Assembly (NCBI RefSeq): GCF_010499245.1
Contig: NZ_JAAGOW010000001.1
Coordinates: 1,488,001-1,552,000 of the forward strand
Direction of reading: 5' to 3'
Length of the DNA: 64,000 nucleotides
DNA from: Variovorax sp. WS11
Lineage (GTDB): Bacteria > Pseudomonadota > Gammaproteobacteria > Burkholderiales > Burkholderiaceae_C
Numbering within the stretch: the first letter of the stretch is position 1; the number at the start of each line of letters is the position of its first letter. Below are positions 7,956-16,416 of the stretch, in pieces. A program made the position numbers and the translations under genes. A model generated the notes under the pieces. The model did not search any database. It was not told the origin of the DNA and worked only from the letters and a program-made list of their open reading frames with translations.

Positions 7956-9392
7956 TTACTTGGTTTGCAGGTAGACCGCTTGCGTTTCCATGTACTCGTA
8001 GAGACCGTGTTTGCCGTCTGCGCCGCCGATGCCTGACTTTCGCCGTCCTGCATGGAAGCCTTGCATCGCTTCAAAATGCTCCCGATTCACGTACGTTTCG
8101 CCGAACTTCAGCTCACGGCAAGCATGCATTGCGGCGTTCAGGTCGTTGGTGAAGATCGACGACGTGAGGCCATACTCGGAGTCATTGGCGTACTTCACCG
8201 CCTCATCCAACGAATCGACCGTCTGAATGGGAAGCACCGGGCCGAACGTTTCCGTCCGCATGATGTCCATCTCATGGCTGCAATCGGCAAGCACGGTGGG
8301 CTCGTAGTGATGGCCCACGTCACGATCTGCAGCCCTGCCACCCAAGACTACCTGCGCACCTTGCTTGCGCGCCTGCTCGACAGCAGAGGACACCTTTGAA
8401 AGCTGCGCCGCGCTGATCAGGGGGCCCATGGACACGGAACGGTCCGCGAGCGGATCGCCGTACGTGGTCGCCTTCATCAAAGCGACGACCTTGTCCGTGA
8501 ACGCGCCAGCGACCGAGCGCTCTACGTATACGCGTTCGGCGCAGTTGCAGACCTGACCGGTGTTAAGGATGCGCGATTGATACACCGCGTTGGCGGCGAG
8601 ATCCAGGTCCGCACTCGCCAGCACGATGGCCGGCGCCTTGCCGCCGAGCTCCAGATTGACACGGGTGAGGTTCTCGGCCGCGGCTCGCATGATGTGGACA
8701 CCGGTTCCGACACTGCCGGTGAAAGAAACCAGGTCAACGCCGCGGTGACCAGCCAGGGCCGCGCCAGTTTCCCGCCCTCCTCCGATCAGGTTGAACACAC
8801 CCGGCGGGAGATCACACTCCGCGACAAGTTGGGCGAATTCGAAGGCGTTAAGCGGCGTCTCTTCGCTGGGCTTGATCACAATCGTGTTCCCGGTCACGAG
8901 CGCCGGCGCGAGCTTGCGGGCGATCAAGAAGAAGGGGAAATTCCACGGCAGGATGCCGGCCACAACGCCGATCGGCTTGCGCAACAACAGGATCGTTTCA
9001 TTCGGCCTATCGCTGGTTATGACCTCGCCTTCGATCCGGCGAGCCCATTCGGCCATGTAGTCAATGTAGTCGGCGGTGAAATCGACTTCGACCTGCGCCA
9101 GACCGAGAACCTTGCCTTGCTCCCGGGTGATCAGTTCAGCGAGACGATCCCTATGCTCGCGAACTTTCTTTGAAATCTGACGAAGGTAGTTAGCCCGCTG
9201 GATTGCGGGCAGCCGTTCCCATCCCAGCTGCGCTTCCCGTGCGGAGGCAACAGCGGCGTCCACCTCTGCAATGTCCGAACTTGGCACACGAGCAAGCGTC
9301 TCGTTCGTCGACGGATTGAGTACCGATAGGCTGGATGCCGAGGTCGAGCTTGCAAACTCGCCATTGATGAAATTCCTATATTCCTTCGTCAC
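7956..9392 (-). CDS. aldA: AldA-type lactaldehyde/glycolaldehyde dehydrogenase
   Basis: The 478-residue NAD-dependent aldehyde dehydrogenase closely resembles E. coli AldA over its full length. Shared elements are VAFTADYIDYMAEWARR-like and GILPWNFPFFLIARK segments, the catalytic cysteine in NTGQVCNCAERVY, and the C-terminal NRENFEAMQGFHAG-like region with GGADGKHG. AldA enzymes oxidise L-lactaldehyde and glycolaldehyde to lactate and glycolate. I chose the GTG at 9392 because AGGAG lies 6 nt upstream and the length then equals AldA; an ATG at 9461 would add 23 unconserved residues. It is the first gene of the minus-strand set and diverges from the Rieske oxygenase genes. Confidence 0.92.
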   Translation of the reverse strand: MTKEYRNFINGEFASSTSASSLSVLNPSTNETLARVPSSDIAEVDAAVASAREAQLGWERLPAIQRANYLRQISKKVREHRDRLAELITREQGKVLGLAQVEVDFTADYIDYMAEWARRIEGEVITSDRPNETILLLRKPIGVVAGILPWNFPFFLIARKLAPALVTGNTIVIKPSEETPLNAFEFAQLVAECDLPPGVFNLIGGGRETGAALAGHRGVDLVSFTGSVGTGVHIMRAAAENLTRVNLELGGKAPAIVLASADLDLAANAVYQSRILNTGQVCNCAERVYVERSVAGAFTDKVVALMKATTYGDPLADRSVSMGPLISAAQLSKVSSAVEQARKQGAQVVLGGRAADRDVGHHYEPTVLADCSHEMDIMRTETFGPVLPIQTVDSLDEAVKYANDSEYGLTSSIFTNDLNAAMHACRELKFGETYVNREHFEAMQGFHAGRRKSGIGGADGKHGLYEYMETQAVYLQTK

Positions 9393-9866
9393 CACATGCT
9401 CCTTTTGGTATGAATAGTCAGGCGCACCGTCTCCTAGTGCCTGGTGATGCGTGGCGTCCAATGCGGTGGGCGCATTTCAACCACGATCCAACTGCGTCAA
9501 ATCGCTGTTAGTGATCGGGCTACCGCAAAGTGCGTGCCACAAGCTTTCAGAGGAACCATCTAAGCGCTTGAGACGCGATTCCTCTGGGGCTCGAGAGCGC
9601 CAACCGCTCCGTTGGGACCTAGCCCGCGTTTTTGTCCGGGCCAGGTGTTTACCAACGCCACACCTTCTGCGAATACAGGTGTTTCCTAATGACCCAGGCA
9701 CAGCTCTGCTGCTGGCGTCACCCTGGGATCTCACCCGGGAAACCCCTCGCTATAGCCCGAATTGAAGCCGTTCTATTAGGGTTTGTACGAAGACAGCACG
9801 CGCAGGCATGGAACGTGCGGAAATGGGCAAAGCAGCCTACCTGTCGACCCCACTTAAGGAGAAAAG
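9393..9866. promoter_or_regulatory. divergent intergenic region between aldA and the Rieske oxygenase genes
   Basis: About 470 bp without a gene separates two divergently transcribed sets, so it must hold both promoters. A perfect inverted repeat CAGAGGAA (9548-9555) and TTCCTCTG (9579-9586), with a 23-bp spacer, is the clearest candidate operator. A strong AAGGAG site precedes the oxygenase start at 9867. I cannot assign -35/-10 boxes with confidence. Confidence 0.45.
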
Positions 9867-11084
9867 ATGTCGCGCAATAGCTTGGAATGGACCCGGCGGC
9901 CGGAACTTCCCACGTCGCAGTATGTGGATCCAAGGATCTACACGGACGAAGGCATATTCAAAGAAGAGCAGTCGAACATTTTCGATAAGAGCTGGCTGAT
10001 TGCATGTCACGAAAGCGAACTGCCTGAGCCGTACGACTATCGGCTCTTCGACCATCCTGGCGGTCACAACATCATCATCGTGCGTGACGAGGACCAGAAA
10101 ATTCACGCGTTCAATAACATTTGCCCCCACCGCAGTAATCTTTTGCTACACGAGGCCTCTGGCTCTATCCGCGGCGCCAGCGCCTCGGGCGGCCCCAAGC
10201 GGATCACCTGCATCTTCCACGCCTGGTCTTTCGATGCGAAGGGGAACTGTATCGATATCCCGCGGGAAAAAGAGGGTTATCAGGACCGAGTTTCCAAATG
10301 CGACTACGGCCTGCGCGAGTACCGTTCCGAGGTGGCGCACGGCGGCTTTGTCTGGGTCAACGTGGACGACACAGCTTCGTCCCTAAGCGACTTTCTCCAT
10401 GGCGCGCTCGATCCACTCGCGGACATGCTGGCCGAGCCCCTTGAGGTATTCCACTACCACCGAGCCATTGTTGAGGGCAACTTCAAACTGTGGCACGACA
10501 CGAACCTGGAGCTGTACCACGACTACATGCACTACCACAATCGTGTGACCGGCATGCTCCAGCCCGGCTACTTCGACCGAGAGTTCAAGACGTTTCAAGG
10601 CGGCCACGCTCAGGTTACGGACATGACGCTGAAATATGACGCGATGAAGGGGCATGAGACCCAAAAGCTTGGCTGGCCTGGCCTCGGCCCAAATCGTTGG
10701 GCCTTGATCGATCTGTTCCCCGGTGCGACCTTCAACATTCGTGCGCCTGCGTTTCGATTGGACACCGTGCTTCCACTCGGCCCGAACAAGCTGTGCATCG
10801 AGTACCGCGGGCTGGGTTTGAAGTCGGACACGCCAGACGAACGAGCCGAACGGGTTCGGATGCACAACTCCATCTGGGGTCCGTTCGGTCGCAATCTGCC
10901 AGAAGACTTAATGGGCGCATACGGCCAGGGGCGAGCGCTATCAGACCGCACTGAAGCGCCGGTGATTCTTCACGCTCGCGTCGAGAACAACAAGATCCAT
11001 GACGAAGTCGGCATGCGCCACTTCTACAAAGAGTGGAGCGAGCGCATGGGTCGCAAGTCCTCCGATCCTTTCAACGAGTTGTGA
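9867..11084 (+). CDS. Rieske oxygenase large subunit, methanesulfonate-monooxygenase (MsmA)-like
   Basis: The 405-residue hydroxylase alpha subunit has a Rieske site C86-P-H88 and C115-I-F-H118. The two halves are separated by 26 residues, against 15-17 in ordinary ring-hydroxylating dioxygenases. This long spacing is the feature described for MsmA of methylotrophic methanesulfonate users. The mononuclear iron site reads E215-x2-H218-x3-H222, also of that type. The protein should hydroxylate the carbon next to a sulfonate, releasing an aldehyde and sulfite. It is followed by small subunit, reductase and ferredoxin genes, then by a TauE/SafE permease. Homologues acting on other small substrates cannot be excluded. 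The start has AAGGAG 5 nt upstream. Confidence 0.85.
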   Translation: MSRNSLEWTRRPELPTSQYVDPRIYTDEGIFKEEQSNIFDKSWLIACHESELPEPYDYRLFDHPGGHNIIIVRDEDQKIHAFNNICPHRSNLLLHEASGSIRGASASGGPKRITCIFHAWSFDAKGNCIDIPREKEGYQDRVSKCDYGLREYRSEVAHGGFVWVNVDDTASSLSDFLHGALDPLADMLAEPLEVFHYHRAIVEGNFKLWHDTNLELYHDYMHYHNRVTGMLQPGYFDREFKTFQGGHAQVTDMTLKYDAMKGHETQKLGWPGLGPNRWALIDLFPGATFNIRAPAFRLDTVLPLGPNKLCIEYRGLGLKSDTPDERAERVRMHNSIWGPFGRNLPEDLMGAYGQGRALSDRTEAPVILHARVENNKIHDEVGMRHFYKEWSERMGRKSSDPFNEL

Positions 11085-11131
11085 TCTCGCACTATTAAGT
11101 TCAACCAGCAGCGCTGATCGGAAAGACAGAA

Positions 11132-11593
11132 ATGGAAACGGAACACGCCATTCGTGAATTGATCGCCAAGTCGTGCATGACGCTTGAGCGAGATGACTAC
11201 AAGGGTTATCTGGAGCTGTGCGGCGAAAGCTTTCGCTATCGCATCACTGCCTACAGCCCGGAAATTCGCAAGGACATGACCTGGCTCGAAAAGAACAAGC
11301 GGGGAATGAAGGATCTGCTTGATCTTCTTCCTAAACAGAACATGGATCGAACACCATTGACTCGCCACTTTTCGATCTTTTTGGTCGAACAGAGGGCTGC
11401 AGACGCCTGGAGAGTGGGCTCCAATCTCCAGGTATTCCGAACCGAATCGCAAGGCGGAACGACTTCGCTTGTGGCCATCGGAAAGTACATCGATGAAATC
11501 GGTTTGCAGGAAAACGGCAGGTTCGCTCTGATAGACCGCGAGGTGCGGCTTGATACCCGCATGCTCGGCAAGGGCTACCACGTCCCCTTCTGA
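11132..11593 (+). CDS. Rieske oxygenase small (beta) subunit, MsmB-like
   Basis: The 153-residue protein has the fold pattern of ring-hydroxylating oxygenase beta subunits (SnoaL/NTF2-like). An acidic helix-rich N-terminus is followed by a stretch starting LTRHFSIFLVE. It ends with the DREVRLDTRMLG-like segment common before the C-terminus of beta subunits. It has no cofactor and should stabilise the alpha3beta3 hydroxylase. It begins 47 bp after the alpha gene and is followed 18 bp later by the reductase gene, so the set is an operon. Confidence 0.83.
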   Translation: METEHAIRELIAKSCMTLERDDYKGYLELCGESFRYRITAYSPEIRKDMTWLEKNKRGMKDLLDLLPKQNMDRTPLTRHFSIFLVEQRAADAWRVGSNLQVFRTESQGGTTSLVAIGKYIDEIGLQENGRFALIDREVRLDTRMLGKGYHVPF

Positions 11594-11611
11594 GCCTGAT
11601 TCCATAGCATC

Positions 11612-12652
11612 ATGAAGATCACAGTCCACTCCCGGGATGCTCGGCACGAGTTCAGCGCCGAAGCCAACAAAAGCTTGCTGGTGGCAGGGCTGGGCGGAGG
11701 CGTTTCACTCCCATACGCATGCGCGAGCGGAACATGCGGCACCTGCAAGGCGCGCGTGAGAAGCGGATCCGTCGAAGACTTGTGGCCGACAGCTCCCGGA
11801 AAGAAGGGGTTTCGCGATCAAGACCAGATCCTGCTATGCCAATGCGCGCCGCGGAGCGACTGCGTGCTCGAAGTAGCGGAGACCGTCCACAACGCCGTAC
11901 CGGAATCAGTTCAACCGTTCGTAGCCCGCGGGATCATTGCTCGGTGGGAGCTTCTCACGCATGACGTGGCTTCCTGGGATATCTTGCTCGATTCTCCGAT
12001 GAACTACGAGGCAGGACAGTTCGTTCTTGTCAGCATCCCGGGACTCGACGGTTACCGCGCATACTCAATCGTAAACTTCGAGCGCGACTCGCGACGGATA
12101 GAGCTTCTCATCAAGAAGAAGCCCGATGGCGCGCTTTCTGCAGCACTCTTCGGCAACGATCCCGTAGGGACGTCAGTAAGCGTCGTCGGACCATTGGGAC
12201 AAGCCGTCTTTGCCCCGGCAGAACAGAAGAACCTGCTGTGCATTTCAGGCGGAAGTGGAGTGGCTGGGATGATGTCCATGCTTTCGAGAGCGTCGTCACT
12301 TTCGTACTTCCTAGGGAGAAGTGGACACTTCTTCTTCGGCGTCCGCTCAACGCGTGATGCATTCTTCTTGGAGCGTCTCGCCGAACTTGGGCGGGCTTCT
12401 GGAACCGCACTTGAGATCGTGATCTGCCTCTCTGACGAAGCCGTGCCTGGCGAGCTCGTCGAGCACCATCCGGAGCTTTCTTTCGAACAGGGGTGTGTGC
12501 ACGAAGTCGCCCTGAAGCGGATGGCGGGCAGGCTCAGCGAAGTCCATGCGTTCCTCGCGGGCCCTCCTCCGGCCGTCGATGCGGCGATGCGCGGTCTGAT
12601 TCTTCAGGGGAAGCTCAGTCCAAAGAGCATCTCGTTCGACAAGTTCAACTGA
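11612..12652 (+). CDS. oxygenase reductase, 2Fe-2S ferredoxin plus FAD/NAD domains
   Basis: The 346-residue electron-transfer component has three domains. Residues 1-90 form a plant-type ferredoxin with cysteines in CASGTCGTCK and a fourth in LLCQC. Residues 105-205 form an FAD domain with RAYSIVN. A C-terminal NAD domain begins near ISGGSGVAGM. Such reductases (for example MsmD, XylZ-like, BenC-like) pass electrons from NADH to the Rieske ferredoxin or directly to the hydroxylase. The separate ferredoxin gene directly downstream suggests a three-protein electron chain, as in methanesulfonate monooxygenase, although there the ferredoxin gene precedes the reductase gene. Confidence 0.88.
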   Translation: MKITVHSRDARHEFSAEANKSLLVAGLGGGVSLPYACASGTCGTCKARVRSGSVEDLWPTAPGKKGFRDQDQILLCQCAPRSDCVLEVAETVHNAVPESVQPFVARGIIARWELLTHDVASWDILLDSPMNYEAGQFVLVSIPGLDGYRAYSIVNFERDSRRIELLIKKKPDGALSAALFGNDPVGTSVSVVGPLGQAVFAPAEQKNLLCISGGSGVAGMMSMLSRASSLSYFLGRSGHFFFGVRSTRDAFFLERLAELGRASGTALEIVICLSDEAVPGELVEHHPELSFEQGCVHEVALKRMAGRLSEVHAFLAGPPPAVDAAMRGLILQGKLSPKSISFDKFN

Positions 12653-12663
12653 AGGTATCAGAA

Positions 12664-12981
12664 ATGGCTCGCCAATTCGTCTGCAATCGCCAGGACCTCG
12701 AGCCTGGCTCAATGTCCGGCTTCGATCTGCCCGGGGGCGCGCGCATCGTACTGCTGCGCGTCGAGGACCGCTACCACGCGTGTAATCGAGTCTGTCCACA
12801 CCAGGAGGTGGATCTTGACGAAGGGATGTTCGACGGGGAGGTCCTGACGTGCCATCAGCACTTGTGGCAATGGAAGGTAGAAACCGGTGAAGCCGTCGGG
12901 CTCGCCGAATGCCCACTCACAATCTACAAAGTCGAAATCGAGGGAGAGTCGATCTTCGTTGACCCAGAAAAGAAACCGTAG
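12664..12981 (+). CDS. Rieske-type [2Fe-2S] ferredoxin of the oxygenase
   Basis: The 105-residue soluble ferredoxin has a C-P-H site near residues 44-46 and a C-H-Q-H site about 17 residues later. Both bind a Rieske cluster with normal spacing, unlike the hydroxylase. The length fits bacterial oxygenase ferredoxins. The start at 12664 has GAAGG about 8 nt upstream and is 11 bp after the reductase stop. It should shuttle electrons from the reductase to the MsmA-like subunit. Confidence 0.9.
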   Translation: MARQFVCNRQDLEPGSMSGFDLPGGARIVLLRVEDRYHACNRVCPHQEVDLDEGMFDGEVLTCHQHLWQWKVETGEAVGLAECPLTIYKVEIEGESIFVDPEKKP

Positions 12982-13084
12982 CAACGGTAGGTTCCAGCGG
13001 CGCGGTGCATCCGGACGCGCCATCCCAGTGTTCATAGAAGCGCGATATCGCAACCCCACAGCGTCGGTAGACGAGGAGATGACA

Positions 13085-14404
13085 ATGGTCAATAGACATC
13101 AAGACACGGACGATACGCCCGTAACGCCCGGCCGCGTAGCGACTGCGAGCATGGTCGGAACGGTCATGGAGTGGTACGACTTTTTTCTATACGGTTTCGT
13201 GGCGGCATTGGTTTTCGGCCAACTGTTCTTTCCCAAGTATTCCGCGGTGGCCGGTACCCTCGCGTCTTTCGCAACACTTGCCGTGGGCTTCGTCGCACGA
13301 CCATTGGGTGGCGTGATCTTCGGGCACTTTGGTGACCGCATCGGTCGTAAGACGATGCTCATTACCACGCTTACGCTGATGGGAGGCTCTACCTTCGCGA
13401 TCGGACTCTTGCCGACATACGAATCGATCGGTTTGTGGGCTGCGGTCCTTCTTACGGTGTGTCGCTTCCTCCAGGGGGTCGCGCTTGGCGGCGAATGGGG
13501 CGGTGCGGTCCTTATGGCAGTCGAGTACGCGCCACCGCGTCGGCGAGGCTTCTTTGGGAGCGTCGTACAGACGGGTGCCACAGTTGGCCTAGCCCTCGCC
13601 ACAGTGGTGCTCTTTATTGCTTCGTACTACCTCTCAAAGGAGGACTTCTTGGCTTGGGGATGGCGCGTGCCATTCCTTCTCAGCATCGTCATGTTGATCT
13701 CAGGGCTCTACATTCGCATGAAGGTCACCGAGACTCCGGCATTCCGCAGTGTGCAGGAGGCCGGCAAGATCGCCAAATACCCGATCGTGGAGGTGCTGCG
13801 AGATCATCCGAAGGTTGTCATCTGTACTGCATTGGTCTACCTGGGCGCCATCACTGTACCCTTCTATACGGTGTGGGTGTTCCTCACCTACTATGCGACA
13901 TCAGTGCTAAAGCTCGACCGGTCGATGGTGCTGCTGGGCGTGGTGGTCGTGACCCTCTTCCTCACGCTCGTGATTCTGTTTGCTGGATCACTGTCCGATC
14001 GGATTGGGAAGAAGACTATCCTGGTTGTCGGCTGTCTTGTGACCGTCGCTGTGGCATTCCCTTTCTTTACGGTCCTCGATCTTCGCGAGATAAAATGGGT
14101 GTGGGTCGCTATGCTGATGATGGCAACGCCACTATGGGTGATGTGGGCCGTATTGCCAGCTTACTTCACCGAACAGTTCCCCGAGCAGCTCCGCTACACC
14201 GGCATCTCCTTGGGAAGCCAGGCGGCCACGATTGTTGGCGGCTTGGTCCCACTGTTCGCCACGGCGGTGCTCCCACAGTATGGGACTTGGCCCATCTCGG
14301 TCTTGGTCTTGGTCTGTGTAGCGCTGTCGCTTGGCGCGATCTTGGCGCTGAACCGCGGCGAATTAGCACGATCAACTCGCCTTTCCGGAGCGAGGACTGC
14401 ATAG
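13085..14404 (+). CDS. MHS-family MFS metabolite:proton symporter
   Basis: The 439-residue membrane protein has about twelve predicted transmembrane segments. Signatures of the metabolite/H+ symporter branch (shikimate, alpha-ketoglutarate and proline/betaine carriers) are VMEWYDFFLYG at the start of helix 1, GHFGDRIGRK in the first cytoplasmic loop and LQGVALGGEWGGAVLM. The ATG at 13085 is preferred because AGGAG is 6 nt upstream; an ATG two codons earlier overlaps that site. It begins 103 bp after the ferredoxin gene on the same strand. Uptake of the oxygenase substrate or a related carboxylate or sulfonate is likely, but the substrate cannot be read from the sequence. Confidence 0.88.
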   Translation: MVNRHQDTDDTPVTPGRVATASMVGTVMEWYDFFLYGFVAALVFGQLFFPKYSAVAGTLASFATLAVGFVARPLGGVIFGHFGDRIGRKTMLITTLTLMGGSTFAIGLLPTYESIGLWAAVLLTVCRFLQGVALGGEWGGAVLMAVEYAPPRRRGFFGSVVQTGATVGLALATVVLFIASYYLSKEDFLAWGWRVPFLLSIVMLISGLYIRMKVTETPAFRSVQEAGKIAKYPIVEVLRDHPKVVICTALVYLGAITVPFYTVWVFLTYYATSVLKLDRSMVLLGVVVVTLFLTLVILFAGSLSDRIGKKTILVVGCLVTVAVAFPFFTVLDLREIKWVWVAMLMMATPLWVMWAVLPAYFTEQFPEQLRYTGISLGSQAATIVGGLVPLFATAVLPQYGTWPISVLVLVCVALSLGAILALNRGELARSTRLSGARTA

Positions 14405-14468
14405 ATCGTCGCGTGGGCAAGGCGCACCGTAACCTCTTTGCCTCCGCAGAATCACCTCAAGCGCTGCC

Positions 14469-15233
14469 ATGCAACTTATCGGCCACGACTGGACGGCAAT
14501 AGTCGCGTTCCTCTGCTTTGTGGGGATCGGCAGCTACTTGCAGGCATTCACCGGCTTCGCATTGGGCATCTTTGTCCTGGGCGCCGCCGTGGTGTTCCAC
14601 CTTGCCAGCGTAGAAACGACAGCGACCGCAATAAACATCATGACGTTGGTGAACTCAGCGCTCGCGTTGCGGGGGAACACTCACCTACTGAACCGGAAGC
14701 TTTTGGTGCGAACGCTCATTGGGCTCGTACCCGGCGTGCCTGTTGGCGTCTGGGTACTGAACACGCTCAGCGCGAGCAATGCGCACCTCCTTCAACTCAT
14801 TCTTGGTTTGGTAGTGATCATCGCTGGCGCGGCGTTGTACGTGCAGCCGAAGCCTAGGAAAGCCATCTCGTCGCCGGGCTCTTTTGTGGCTGCGGGCGCC
14901 ATGGGCGGCTTCCTGGGAGGAATGTTCAGCATCCCAGGGCCACCAGTTATCTGCCACTTCTACGTCCAACCGATAGCACTAGAGCAGGTCCGCCTGACAT
15001 TGCTCGGCATCTTCGGGCTGGTCGCATTCATACGTCTCTGCATCCTGACCGTGAGCGGAAGTGTGGGGACCGATGCGCTCTACCTTGGCTTGATCTCTCT
15101 ACCAATAGTAGCGCTTACGACCGCATTCTTCGTTCGGTTTCCGCCACGCCTATCCGAACTCTCCATGCGACGGGCCGCGTTTGTCCTGCTCTCCGCGATG
15201 GGGCTAGGCGTTCTCGCAACGGCGTGGGGTTGA
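14469..15233 (+). CDS. TauE/SafE-family permease, possible sulfite exporter
   Basis: The 254-residue integral membrane protein has about eight hydrophobic segments. It shows the repeated TauE/SafE pattern, with GFALGIFVLG in the first half and GGFLGGMFSIPGPPVICHF in the second. Members of this family export sulfite or sulfoacetate in organisms that degrade taurine and other sulfonates. Directly downstream of an MsmA-like oxygenase that should release sulfite, export of sulfite is a sensible role, but the family is broad. It begins 64 bp after the MHS transporter gene. Confidence 0.8.
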   Translation: MQLIGHDWTAIVAFLCFVGIGSYLQAFTGFALGIFVLGAAVVFHLASVETTATAINIMTLVNSALALRGNTHLLNRKLLVRTLIGLVPGVPVGVWVLNTLSASNAHLLQLILGLVVIIAGAALYVQPKPRKAISSPGSFVAAGAMGGFLGGMFSIPGPPVICHFYVQPIALEQVRLTLLGIFGLVAFIRLCILTVSGSVGTDALYLGLISLPIVALTTAFFVRFPPRLSELSMRRAAFVLLSAMGLGVLATAWG

Positions 15234-15291
15234 AGAAGGGTCGCTGTTCTAGGGATGCACCTTGAATGACGACGATGAAGGAACGGAACCT

Positions 15292-15900
15292 ATGGATGCA
15301 CTTTCGAAGATGCTGCTCACGGTTCGGCTCCAGGGTGCATCCTTTATTGAATCGGATTCAGGGAAACAATGCTACTTGCCGCCGGTGACGCGTGCGGCCA
15401 AGGCGACGCCCGATCCAGCCTCTAGGCGCGTGATGGCTTTCCATCTCGTGACAGAGGGCAAGTGCGTCACCTGGCTGCCCGGGATCGAACCGATTGAGCT
15501 GTCACCGGGAGACTTAACGCTGTTTCCGATCCCTGACACCACGGGGCTTCTGGTATCGAGAGATGGACAGTCGCCCTCGGTGGGGGAGCATATGTCCCAA
15601 TTGGAGTCGCCAAGTGTCTTCACAGTGGAATCTGCAAGGTTGGTCTTCGGCTACGTCGAGAGCGACGAGTTCTTCGCCTCGTCGCTGCTTCAAGAAATGC
15701 CGAAGCTGCTTCACATTAGGAGTGGCTCAGCGGTAACAACCTGGTTGCAGGCTCTGATGAGGGCTTGTGTGGTCGAGCTCGGCTCAAACCGACCGGGAAG
15801 TTCAATTATCGCCGGGAGAATGGCTGAGCTGATGGTGATGGAGGCTATTCGGCATCATGTCATTGTTCTGGAAGCGACTAGGCAGTCCACCGCCCAGTGA
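15292..15900 (+). CDS. AraC-type cupin sensor domain protein without DNA-binding domain
   Basis: The 202-residue protein resembles the N-terminal cupin_6 sensor half of AraC/XylS regulators. It has a pattern of LSPGDLTLFP followed by the helical segment ending RMAELMVMEAIRHH. In full-length family members (about 300 residues) two helix-turn-helix motifs follow. Here a stop comes first, and I find no HTH remnant in any frame over the next 500 bp. It may be a truncated regulator or a stand-alone ligand-binding protein. The ATG at 15292 has a GGAA site upstream; a TTG at 15262 is possible. Confidence 0.6.
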   Translation: MDALSKMLLTVRLQGASFIESDSGKQCYLPPVTRAAKATPDPASRRVMAFHLVTEGKCVTWLPGIEPIELSPGDLTLFPIPDTTGLLVSRDGQSPSVGEHMSQLESPSVFTVESARLVFGYVESDEFFASSLLQEMPKLLHIRSGSAVTTWLQALMRACVVELGSNRPGSSIIAGRMAELMVMEAIRHHVIVLEATRQSTAQ

Positions 15901-16416
15901 CCAGAATCGTCTGGATCAACCCTTGTTGAGCGATGTCAAGCCGAGCAGTTCCCGCCGTTGGAATGGGATCGTCTGCCTTGACCGTATTGGAAAGGTCTCG
16001 ATAGATGTCGTACACGGCAACTCTTTAGCGAGTCGACCCTGCAAGAGTTCCCAGACCAACTGTCGAGACCTCTTCTGAGATGGACGAAGCGAGCAGCGTG
16101 CATGTTCAAAGTCTTCTCGACGTGCGTTCTTGCACGTGCGACTGCGACACTGGTCATTGTGACATTCATCAACGCCCGATAAAGTTTCCTCGAGTGGTCT
16201 CCGAAATTCACATTGAACACACATGGCAATCTCATACCCACGACTCCGTCAGACTTGGATTTTCGAGCCCGCCGAATCTCTGTGCAGCGATCCTGAGTTC
16301 TCTCACCACTTGATGGTTCCAGCGCCGATAGATGTTGATGCGGCCAGCCGCACTTCGTATCTGTGGGGGGCCGCGATGCGCTTTACATCGCGGATGGCTT
16401 GAGTGTCGGAATCCCT
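15901..16416. other. gap without recognised gene
   Basis: About 515 bp between the cupin gene and the FAD/ABC fusion gene. I see no convincing coding frame, no AraC helix-turn-helix remnant and no clear terminator. It probably contains the promoter of the ABC transporter operon. Confidence 0.4.
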
